From positions 1 through 36,040 of the forward strand of contig PLEX01000138.1 in NCBI GenBank assembly GCA_003136575.1: 36,040 nucleotides of DNA, read 5' to 3'. Below, piece after piece: positions 14,414-21,683 of the stretch. A program made the translations under genes and the position numbers. Position 1 is the first letter of the stretch. Each line of letters starts with the position of its first letter. This DNA comes from Bryobacterales bacterium (lineage in GTDB: Bacteria > Acidobacteriota > Terriglobia > Bryobacterales > Bryobacteraceae). The notes below the pieces were generated by a model that did not search any database, had not been told where the DNA came from, and was given only the letters and a program-made list of their open reading frames with translations.

Positions 14414-15766
14414 ATGAGAAGCGGTCTTGGTCTGTCCGGCGTTCCTTTCGACGACGTGTTGATGCCGGAAGTGCTGCAGCGGATCGGGGAATTTATCGAG
14501 GAGGGAGGCACTCACCAGTTAGCCACCGCTAACATCGATTACCTTGCGAAGGCCGCTGGGGATACAGAGTACCGGCGGATTCTCTGCATGTGTGATCTGG
14601 TAATGGCCGATGGCATGCCGATCGTCTGGGCGTCGCGTCTGTTCGGCGTCCCGCTGCGAGAGAGAGTCGCAGGGGCCGACCTGGTACCCCAATTGGCTCG
14701 CATGGCCGGACTCAGGGGTTACAGCATCTTTCTTCTGGGCGCGACACCCGAGGTGCTGGAGGCTGCGGCGCGCCATATGGAAAAGTTGAGTCCCGGAGTC
14801 CGTATCGTCGGCAAGGTATCCCCACCGATTTGTGCGCTGGACGCATTCGAAAACGAGCCGATTCTCGACGAAATCGCCCGTGCCAGGCCCGACATTCTGC
14901 TCGTCGCGTTCGGGAGCCCGAAGCAGGAAAAGTGGATCAGCAGGAACCGTCAACGGCTGAGCGTGCCGGTGTGCATTGGTATCGGGGCTTCTCTTGACTT
15001 TCTTGCCGGAACCGTTCGCCGGGCTCCGGCCTGGATGCAGCATTCGAGTCTGGAGTGGCTGTACCGAGTGTGGACTGAGCCGCAGCGCCTGGCGCCGCGC
15101 TACTTCGGGGACGCGGTCTGGATGACTCGCTACCTGACCGTACAAGTGGCCGTCCATTTTCGAGGGCGCCGCCGCGAGCATCTGAGAGTGTCGCTCGACT
15201 CGATCGGCTCCGTCGCGATTGTGAGTGTGTCCGGCGCGATGGCAGGTTCGGGATTAACCGCACTGGAGAATGTCTTGTCAACCGGGCTGGACTGCGGTGG
15301 ATCTGTAGTCCTCGATCTGACCGAGACTACGCACATGGGCGCGGACGGACTGTGGACGATGGTCGGGCTATTGCGGCGTGCCGTCAACCGCGGGTGCGAA
15401 GTGTGCCTGTGCGGCCTCTCTCCCAGTCTCCGCCGGACACTGAAGGCGGCGAATTTCGAGGGTCTCTTCCGTTCAGCGATTTCGTCACTTGAGGCTGTGC
15501 GGTTGATTTCGCCCGGTCGCCTGCAGATCAGTCTGGATCTCGGCGATGGTTGGGCGCTCTGTCGTATCCGCGGCGATTTGCCCGTCGGCGGGCGGGCAAC
15601 ACTGGAGGATATCTGCCATGGCCTTCGCCGCGCCCACGCAAATGTCGTATTCGACACAAGCGGCGCGGCCGGGTTCGACCCCGCCATTCTCGCGTGGCCG
15701 GCAGCATTGATTCGGCCGGTGAAGTATGTCGATGGGCGCGCACCGCGCGTTCAGGGAGCGGCCTGA
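14414..15766 (+). CDS. WecG/TagA/CpsF glycosyltransferase fused to tandem STAS-like domains
   Basis: This encodes 450 residues, with GGAGAA upstream of the ATG. Residues about 1-245 are a complete GT26 enzyme: LATANIDYL (Thr38), ADGMP (Asp66), RERVAGADL, FLLGATPEV, VAFGSPKQEKW and SLEWLYRVWTEPQRL. Thr38 and Asp66 match the residues considered catalytic in TagA. Family enzymes add the second sugar, often ManNAc or a uronate, to the lipid-linked acceptor. The usual length is about 240 residues; here 205 more follow. Residues about 259-360 form an STAS-like domain (VVLDLTETTHMGADGLW) in which the phospho-acceptor position is Ala310. Residues about 361-450 look like a second, shorter one (VVFDTSGAAGFDPAI), with Pro at the acceptor position. 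The gene follows the initiating transferase by 29 bases, and the fusion is a plausible regulatory arm. Confidence 0.85.
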   Translation: MRSGLGLSGVPFDDVLMPEVLQRIGEFIEEGGTHQLATANIDYLAKAAGDTEYRRILCMCDLVMADGMPIVWASRLFGVPLRERVAGADLVPQLARMAGLRGYSIFLLGATPEVLEAAARHMEKLSPGVRIVGKVSPPICALDAFENEPILDEIARARPDILLVAFGSPKQEKWISRNRQRLSVPVCIGIGASLDFLAGTVRRAPAWMQHSSLEWLYRVWTEPQRLAPRYFGDAVWMTRYLTVQVAVHFRGRRREHLRVSLDSIGSVAIVSVSGAMAGSGLTALENVLSTGLDCGGSVVLDLTETTHMGADGLWTMVGLLRRAVNRGCEVCLCGLSPSLRRTLKAANFEGLFRSAISSLEAVRLISPGRLQISLDLGDGWALCRIRGDLPVGGRATLEDICHGLRRAHANVVFDTSGAAGFDPAILAWPAALIRPVKYVDGRAPRVQGAA

Positions 15767-15773
15767 GGTCCCC

Positions 15774-17198
15774 ATGCGAGCTCTTGTTGTGGCCACTGAC
15801 CCGCCGACCGTGGTAGCCGCCGTCGGAATCTCGCTGCCAGTGCTCGACCGCTCCCTTGTCCAGCACCTGGTCGAATACGTTCTCGACCAGGGAGTTCAAC
15901 AGATCGATTTTGCCCTGCCTCCGGGTTTCGAAAGCGCAACAAGGTTGCTGGGCACGGGTCTTCGCTGGGGAGGGCATTTTAACCACTATTCCGTTCCCGA
16001 TGGATCATGGCCGATTGATGTGCTCCGGCCCGTTCTGAGCGCGTCCGGCGAAGAGAAAATACTGATCGCGTATGCCGACAACTTCTTTTTGGCTCCGATT
16101 CGCGTGGCGGCGGCGGCATCCCATAACACGATGTTCTACTGGCGCGAAAGCGGGCGGCTGGTCTGGACGGGATGGGGAGTGGTGCGAGCGGCGATGTTGA
16201 CGTTCATTCCACCCGGGATCGGCGGGCAACACCTCGCCGGCCGGATTTGTGCACTGCGGGAGGACACCCGGATTGTCGAAGTCAGCCAGCCCCTCAGTGT
16301 GGGTTGCTACGCGGACGTGATCGAATCCAATCGCCGGGCACTGTCCGGTGAGTACCCCGACATGCTTCGGCGGGGTAAAGAAGTCCGGCCCGGACTCTGG
16401 GTGGGCCGCAACGTCAGAATACATCCCACCGCAAGGCTGGTTCCCCCCGCGTTTGTCGGCGACAACAGCCGGCTCGGGGCCGGGGTCCAGGTCGGTCCTT
16501 CAGCTGTGATTGGCCGCGATTGTGTGATTGGCCGGAATACTCTCGTATCAAATTCCGTCATCGGCGACGGTAGTTACGTCGGCGAGGAACTTGACCTGAA
16601 GAGCGTGTTTGTGGACAGGTCGAAACTGATCAATACCCGTTTGAACGCGGCAATCGATGGAGTCGACGAGCGGCTGCTGGGCAGCGTGTCCGGCAGTTCG
16701 GGTGGGTACCTCCGGATGGCCTGCGAGGCTTTACTGGCAACACTGGTCCTGCTGTCCGCCCTTCCTCTTTTGGCCTTCCTCGCGGTGTTGTCGAGGCTGG
16801 CCTGCGGTCCCGCCCTGCATAAGAAGGCGGTCGTGAGAACACCGGCGGTGGCCGAACCGTTTCGCTGGAGCACTTTCGACATCTGGTATTTCGGAAATGA
16901 AAGCAGGTTCGGCCGATTTGGGAGCCTTTTCCTTTTCGCGCTTCCGGCACTGATCCATGTCGCTTTTGGCCGGCTGGCGCTCGTTGGCCCGCGGCCGCTG
17001 AGTATGGAAGAGATAAAAGAGCTTCCGGACGGCAAGCGTTTAAGGCATCTTCAGTTGCGCTCCGGCCTGCTTCAGGCAGGCATCCCGTGGGGGGGGGCAC
17101 GACGACAGCCCCGCCACGCCGCAGAGACGAGCCAGCGCGCCCGGCAACCATCCAGACGACCGTTCGTTGGCGTTTTCCGCCGGATGTCCGGCAAATGA
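15774..17198 (+). CDS. Nucleotidyltransferase-like / beta-helix / degenerate sugar-transferase fusion
   Basis: This encodes 474 residues from ATG 15774, seven bases after the preceding stop and behind GAGG. Residues about 1-205 resemble a sugar nucleotidyltransferase fold (PVLDRSLVQHLVEYV, ILIAYADNFFL) but lack the GGxGTRL catalytic loop. Residues about 210-300 contain hexapeptide repeats typical of a left-handed beta-helix (IHPTARLVPPAFVGDNSRLG and onward). Residues about 320-430 resemble the phosphoglycosyl-transferase domain, with a membrane helix and LALVGPRPLSMEE, but the catalytic Asp-Glu of SLDELPQ is replaced by Phe388-Ala389. The last 36 residues follow a nine-G tract (17089-17097) and look out of frame. 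All three parts appear catalytically impaired, so a scaffolding or regulatory role is more likely than catalysis. Confidence 0.75.
   Translation: MRALVVATDPPTVVAAVGISLPVLDRSLVQHLVEYVLDQGVQQIDFALPPGFESATRLLGTGLRWGGHFNHYSVPDGSWPIDVLRPVLSASGEEKILIAYADNFFLAPIRVAAAASHNTMFYWRESGRLVWTGWGVVRAAMLTFIPPGIGGQHLAGRICALREDTRIVEVSQPLSVGCYADVIESNRRALSGEYPDMLRRGKEVRPGLWVGRNVRIHPTARLVPPAFVGDNSRLGAGVQVGPSAVIGRDCVIGRNTLVSNSVIGDGSYVGEELDLKSVFVDRSKLINTRLNAAIDGVDERLLGSVSGSSGGYLRMACEALLATLVLLSALPLLAFLAVLSRLACGPALHKKAVVRTPAVAEPFRWSTFDIWYFGNESRFGRFGSLFLFALPALIHVAFGRLALVGPRPLSMEEIKELPDGKRLRHLQLRSGLLQAGIPWGGARRQPRHAAETSQRARQPSRRPFVGVFRRMSGK
17089..17097 (+). repeat. Nine-G homopolymer inside a coding region
   Basis: The run G9 lies about 100 bases before the stop of the fusion protein. 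As written, the frame ends at 17198. With one G fewer it would end at about 17234. With two fewer, or one more, it would run to 17284, three bases before the next gene, in a frame with a better protein-like pattern (DVRQMKREELRMPISFDPDF). Long G tracts are prone to replication slippage and to sequencing error. Confidence 0.7.
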
Positions 17199-17286
17199 AA
17201 CGGGAGGAACTTCGCATGCCGATTTCGTTTGATCCCGATTTTGTCTCAGGGCGCCGGTCTGCGCAGCACAGGAGGATGGCCTGATT

Positions 17287-18882
17287 TTGCCCACGGTATT
17301 GCGGCAAGAAGATAATACGGCAAGCGCGGAGTCCGGTTGGATTCCACGTGACCGCGCGGGCGTATTCGCTTCGGGCTACAGGCGGGCCGTGAACGCAGGA
17401 TGGAAACGCTCGCTGCTTTACGTGGCGATCCTCGCATCGATCTTATGGACGATCAATGCCGGTGTCCACAGCGCGGCGTTCGTCGATATCGTCAAACGCG
17501 TCGTCACGCCGATGACGCTCGAACCGATCGCGGTCTTGCCGGCGATTGCGTCGATAGCCGTTATTCGCTTGTCGTCGGTCGGGAGCGCAATTTATTGGGT
17601 CTATCTGCCCGTGTTGCTATTGCTGCCGGAGAACTATACCTGGGGGTGGCCGCCGCTCAGCTTCCATCAATATGCCATCGTGCCGATTGGGCTTGTGCTC
17701 TGCTGGCGAATCATAAGCGGCAAATGGAAGGGCTCGCTGTCGGACATCGCGGTCTTCGCCTTTATCGGCTGGATGGTCGTGGCCGATTTTCACAGTGCCG
17801 GGTCCGTCGATCTCGTCAAACGCATCGTCACACCGCTGACCCTTGCGGTGTTTCCCTACATGGCGGGTAAGCTCCTGATTGAACAGACGGGCCTTCGCAT
17901 CGCCTTCGCCAGGCGGTTTGTCTTTCTGCTGTTCGTCGACGTTTTGATTTCCGTGTACGAGTTTCGCTTTGGAGTGAATCCATTCCGGTTGGTTCTGAGC
18001 CATGCCTTCTCCGCCCCAAGTCCGTGGTTCACCCAAATCCGTTACGGGCTGGGACGAACGTCCGGTCCCTTCGGACACGCGATTCTTATGGGCGCGGCGG
18101 TGGCGATAGCCATAATTCTGCACGGATACCTTATGCGTTTCGGCTTGTGGGAGACAAGATTTCGCTGGCTCCACTCTGTCCCCCTCAGTAAGCGATGGAT
18201 CATCTTGTTCGGCTTGATCGCCGGCAGCGTCATGACGCTCTCCCGCGGACCCTGGCTGGCGGTTGCGGCCGGAGCCGCTATCGCTTCGGTCGGCGCCGCT
18301 CGCAATCGTGGCAGGGCTCTGAAGCGGGCCGTGACGGGGCTGGTTTTGTGCGGCGTACTTTTCTACGCCGTAGGCAAATCTTACGTTTCCGACCCCGTGG
18401 CTTTCCACGCCGGCGAAGAGGCCCTGGCCTCAGCCCAATACCGCACACAGCTGTTGGACGAGTATAAGGATATTGCGCTGTTGCGGCCTTTCTGGGGCTG
18501 GGGTTCTCTTTACTGGCCCCGCGTGCCGGGTATGGATTCAGTGGATAACTGGTACCTTCTGGTGACGCTGATGTATGGAGTCACGGGTCTGGTGCTGTTT
18601 GTGACAATGCTGGCAACCGCTTTTCTGCTTTTGATCCGTAAAGGCATGGCCGCCGCGGACCTGGACGGTGAGCGGCGCGCGCTTTGTTTCACTCTCAGTG
18701 GAATCGTCATGGCGATCTCAGTCGCCATCGCTACCGTATTCCTGGGCGCGCAGGTATATCCTCTGCTCTTCCTGTTTCTCGGATGGAGCGATGCCTGTCT
18801 TATGAATCGGACCGTGTTCAAATCGGCACCCGTGGTGGCTGAGCCGACACATGAGTTCTCTTTCCGGAGCGTGCTGGTGTGA
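17287..18882 (+). CDS. Wzy/WaaL-like O-antigen polymerase/ligase family membrane protein
   Basis: This encodes 531 residues. The likely start is TTG 17287, with AGGAGG (17270-17275) eleven bases upstream. It has about eleven hydrophobic segments over its length and one stretch of conserved character, VMTLSRGPWLA (Arg320-Gly321), the pattern preceding a membrane helix in O-antigen ligase/polymerase proteins (PF04932). A large periplasmic loop follows at about 355-420 (DEYKDIALLRPFWGWGSLYW). Such proteins polymerise lipid-linked repeat units, or transfer them, at the periplasmic face. As the only candidate in the locus, it is probably the polymerase. Residues 61-78 and 169-186 repeat one another (VDIVKRVVTPMTL and VDLVKRIVTPLTL), a sign of an internal duplication. 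It overlaps the next gene by four bases. Confidence 0.8.
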   Translation: MPTVLRQEDNTASAESGWIPRDRAGVFASGYRRAVNAGWKRSLLYVAILASILWTINAGVHSAAFVDIVKRVVTPMTLEPIAVLPAIASIAVIRLSSVGSAIYWVYLPVLLLLPENYTWGWPPLSFHQYAIVPIGLVLCWRIISGKWKGSLSDIAVFAFIGWMVVADFHSAGSVDLVKRIVTPLTLAVFPYMAGKLLIEQTGLRIAFARRFVFLLFVDVLISVYEFRFGVNPFRLVLSHAFSAPSPWFTQIRYGLGRTSGPFGHAILMGAAVAIAIILHGYLMRFGLWETRFRWLHSVPLSKRWIILFGLIAGSVMTLSRGPWLAVAAGAAIASVGAARNRGRALKRAVTGLVLCGVLFYAVGKSYVSDPVAFHAGEEALASAQYRTQLLDEYKDIALLRPFWGWGSLYWPRVPGMDSVDNWYLLVTLMYGVTGLVLFVTMLATAFLLLIRKGMAAADLDGERRALCFTLSGIVMAISVAIATVFLGAQVYPLLFLFLGWSDACLMNRTVFKSAPVVAEPTHEFSFRSVLV

Positions 18883-20084
18883 CAATCTCCGTTCAGCAGT
18901 TCCTGTTCCCGATCGGCGCGGTTGCGGCGGCCGTTACTATTCCGGGCGCGATTGAACTGATGCTGGTAACCAGCGGAGCCATCTTCGGGCGTTCTCGCTC
19001 CCTTCCGAGAAATCCCAGGAGGGGGCGTCTGGCGGCGATTGTTCCCGCGCACAACGAGGAGGCGCTGATCGGGCGTTGCGTCGCCAGCCTTCTCGCATCG
19101 GCCGCGAGCGGGACGCAGTGCTCCGTCATAGTCGTTGCCGACAACTGCACGGACGCTACGGCTTGGCGGGCCCGCGAAGCCGGAGCCGATGTGCTGGTGC
19201 GCCACGATTCGCGGCACCGCGGCAAAGGCTGCGCGCTGCGTTTCGCATTCGATCGACTAATCGAAGGCGGGTTTGACGGATTCCTGATCGTCGACGCGGA
19301 TTCGGTTGTCTCGGCGAACCTGGTGCCTGAAGTACTGGCAGCTCTGGCGGGAGGCGCAAACGCGGTTCAGACCCGCTACCGCGTTCGTCCACCGCTGAAT
19401 TCCAGCCGCAGGCGCGTTATGGATGTCGCGTTTCTCGCGTTTAACGTTTTGCGGCCAAAGGGCCGCGATGGCTGGGGGTTATCGGCAGGCATCCTCGGCA
19501 ACGGTTTTGCTCTGAGCCGGCAAACACTGCAGGAGGTTCCATATTCCGCCGACTCTATTGTGGAAGATCTTGAGTACCATCTTCTTCTGGTAAATGCGAA
19601 CAAGAAAGTCCGTTTTGCCAACGCGGCGACTGTTTACGGCGACATGCCGGAAGATGCCGGGGCAGGCGTATCTCAGCGGGCCCGCTGGGAGGGCGGGCGC
19701 GCCCGAGTCGCACGCGTCTGGGTTCCGAAGCTGGCGGCACAGTTGGCGCACGGGAAGCTGAGCGTGGCCGAACCACTTCTCGAACTGCTGACTCTGCCGC
19801 TTGCCTATATGGTCCTGATAGTGTCGGCGCTCTGTGTTTTTCCAACCGGACCGTTGCGATGGTACGGAGCGGCAGTCATGGGTCTGATCGTAGTGTACGT
19901 CGCGTCCGCGGTGTCGCTGGGTGGCAGGGTGGGCGAGAGTCTTACAGCGCTGGCGGCCGCTCCCGTTTACGTCGCCTGGAAGCTAAGATCGCTCGGGGCG
20001 ATTGTTCACGCGTCGCGGGCGCAAGCGCAATGGATACGGACCCCTCGTGACAGCCACCCAACCGGAAAGGTACCCCATGTTTAA
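18879..20084 (+). CDS. Membrane-anchored GT2 glycosyltransferase
   Basis: This encodes 401 residues. GTG 18879 overlaps the preceding stop as GTGTGA, typical of translational coupling. One hydrophobic segment at about residues 9-32 precedes a GT-A domain (about 50-260). Visible GT2 features are LAAIVPAHNEEALIGRCVAS, VVADNCTDAT, FLIVDADSVV (the DxD metal/nucleotide site), GILGNGFALSRQTL, and IVEDLEYHLLL, followed by QRARWEGGR as the QxxRW motif of processive-type GT2 enzymes. Two or three C-terminal helices follow (LPLAYMVLIVSALCVF, AAVMGLIVVYVASAVSL). The enzyme would add one sugar at the cytoplasmic face of the inner membrane. QxxRW resembles processive synthases, but the Wzx/Wzy context argues for single addition. 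Confidence 0.85.
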   Translation: MTISVQQFLFPIGAVAAAVTIPGAIELMLVTSGAIFGRSRSLPRNPRRGRLAAIVPAHNEEALIGRCVASLLASAASGTQCSVIVVADNCTDATAWRAREAGADVLVRHDSRHRGKGCALRFAFDRLIEGGFDGFLIVDADSVVSANLVPEVLAALAGGANAVQTRYRVRPPLNSSRRRVMDVAFLAFNVLRPKGRDGWGLSAGILGNGFALSRQTLQEVPYSADSIVEDLEYHLLLVNANKKVRFANAATVYGDMPEDAGAGVSQRARWEGGRARVARVWVPKLAAQLAHGKLSVAEPLLELLTLPLAYMVLIVSALCVFPTGPLRWYGAAVMGLIVVYVASAVSLGGRVGESLTALAAAPVYVAWKLRSLGAIVHASRAQAQWIRTPRDSHPTGKVPHV

Positions 20085-20616
20085 TCGCCTGCGCGAGGAT
20101 TGGCGTACATACGAGGGCAATCCGCTCAGTCCGGGCCTTTGGGTCATGGTGGTTTACCGCTTTGGCCGATGGCGCTACGGGATCCCCTGGCGGCTGGTGC
20201 GGATGCCTTTTTCGCTCGCATACAAACTGGCGCTCGCGTTCGTCTCCGCAGCGAGCGGGGCTGAGTTGCCGTGCGAGGTCGAAATCGGCCGCAGGCTGCG
20301 TATCGATCACTCTCGCGGACTGGTAGTCAGCGGCGATGCGCGATTGGGCGATGACGTGATTCTCCGAAACGGAGTGACCATCGGACTGCGAAGGACTGGC
20401 AGACGGGGCGCGCCGGTCATTGGAGATCGCGTCGATATCGGAGCCGGTGCGAAGATCCTGGGTTCCATCCGGATCGGGAACGACTCGTGCATCGGGGCTA
20501 ATGCGGTCGTTCTTACGGATGTCCCGCCGTACTCGATTGCCGCGGGGGTACCGGCAACTGTTCGTTCACGAACGAGCAGGGAACAATGGAGCGAAGAATG
20601 CATAAACGTTCGTTAA
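20077..20616 (+). CDS. Serine-acetyltransferase-like left-handed beta-helix acyltransferase
   Basis: This encodes 179 residues from ATG 20077, preceded by GGAAAGG and overlapping the previous gene by eight bases. The N-terminal 70 residues hold an amphipathic, partly hydrophobic helix (LVRMPFSLAYKLALAFVSAA). Hexapeptide repeats follow, starting around CEVEIGRRLRIDHSRGLVVS. The His in IDHSRG matches the catalytic His of CysE-type acetyltransferases. VTIGLRR, GDRVDIGAGAKILGSIRIG and GIPA-like AAGVPATVRS are family features. Proteins of this kind in polysaccharide loci usually O-acetylate a sugar with acetyl-CoA; true cysteine biosynthesis is unlikely in this context. Confidence 0.85.
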   Translation: MFNRLREDWRTYEGNPLSPGLWVMVVYRFGRWRYGIPWRLVRMPFSLAYKLALAFVSAASGAELPCEVEIGRRLRIDHSRGLVVSGDARLGDDVILRNGVTIGLRRTGRRGAPVIGDRVDIGAGAKILGSIRIGNDSCIGANAVVLTDVPPYSIAAGVPATVRSRTSREQWSEECINVR

Positions 20617-21683
20617 ACCGGCGACAGTTTGCGCTGCGGTGCGTCGTCATGTCCGCGCTTCTGCCGTGCGTGCCGTCCTGTCCCTCGCGGCTATTCGGCA
20701 GCCCGCAGAATGGCATAGCCGACGCCCGGGATTCGAGAGGCAGCGTCGCGGATTCCGGCGTGAGGCTGGGCCAGTTGGAACTGCTGCGTCGCTTCGAAGC
20801 CTCTTCCGGCGAAAACTACACGCTTGCCGCAGGCGATGAAATAGAGGTTGAGGTTTCGGGTAAGCCCGAGTTAAAGGGACACCACCTCGTGGGACCGGAC
20901 GGACGGATCACGCTGCCATTCGTGGGCACGGTCTTAGTCGGCGGCAAGACGCGGGAAGCCGCGGCTCTGGATATTGCCCAGGCGCTCGAGAAATTCTATG
21001 TCTCGGTAAACGTCGACATACAAGTAACCAAATACGGGTCCAATCGGGTGATCGTGGTGGGCAGAGTGGCCTCGCCCGGACCGCTCTATTTCGATACTGC
21101 GCCCACGCTCATCGAAGTGCTTGCGCGGAGCGGCGCATACGCCGCGCGGCCCGCCGCCCTCACGTCATCCCTGACGTCGCCGGTGACCCAGGTGCCGGCA
21201 GGGCCGGCCGGTGTCAGCCGCTGCGCCATTTACCGTGGCAGCGAGCAGGTTCTCTGGATCGATCTGAACGAACTCATGTCCGGCGAGACGTTTGCCGGCG
21301 ATTTGCATTTGCGGCGGGGCGACATCGTCTATGTGCCCGACGAGCAGGATAACCTGATCTCGGTATTGGGTCAGGTACAGCATCCCGGTCCTGTGAGGAT
21401 AACTGCAGCTACCACGCTGGTCGACGTCATAGCCATGGCGGGTGGCTTTACCGACGACGCCGCCGAAAAGAAGATTAGTCTGTTCCGGCGATCTACCGGA
21501 GTGTCGCGCGAAATCGCCTTCCGGGATCTGGTCGAACCGAAAAGCCTTGACGAGATTTCGCTTCAGCGCGGCGACGTGATCTACGTGCCAAAGACGGGTA
21601 TAGCCAAAGTCGGCTACGTCCTCGGAAAGCTGAGTCCGGCCGGGACCCTGTTGATGTTCGGCGCGCTGGCCGGGGGGATGTGA
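20586..21683 (+). CDS. Polysaccharide export protein, Wza-like, with twin-arginine-type leader
   Basis: This encodes 365 residues. ATG 20586 follows AGGGAAC; ATG 20598 in frame, with GGAG upstream, is an equal alternative. Either way the gene overlaps the acyltransferase by 19 to 31 bases. The leader has LNRRQFALRCVVMSALL, close to the twin-arginine consensus, followed by Cys28 and Cys32 in a sequence that is not an ideal lipobox. The body has a Poly_export domain (about 78-170; GDEIEVEVSGKPEL, VGPDGRITLPFVG) and two SLBB-type domains (about 155-250 and 258-340; VVGRVASPGPLYF, VLGQVQHPGPVRI, GDVIYVPK). The protein should form the outer-membrane or periplasmic export channel that acts with the Wzz-like protein next door. 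A Sec/Tat choice cannot be fixed from sequence alone. Confidence 0.9.
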   Translation: MERRMHKRSLNRRQFALRCVVMSALLPCVPSCPSRLFGSPQNGIADARDSRGSVADSGVRLGQLELLRRFEASSGENYTLAAGDEIEVEVSGKPELKGHHLVGPDGRITLPFVGTVLVGGKTREAAALDIAQALEKFYVSVNVDIQVTKYGSNRVIVVGRVASPGPLYFDTAPTLIEVLARSGAYAARPAALTSSLTSPVTQVPAGPAGVSRCAIYRGSEQVLWIDLNELMSGETFAGDLHLRRGDIVYVPDEQDNLISVLGQVQHPGPVRITAATTLVDVIAMAGGFTDDAAEKKISLFRRSTGVSREIAFRDLVEPKSLDEISLQRGDVIYVPKTGIAKVGYVLGKLSPAGTLLMFGALAGGM

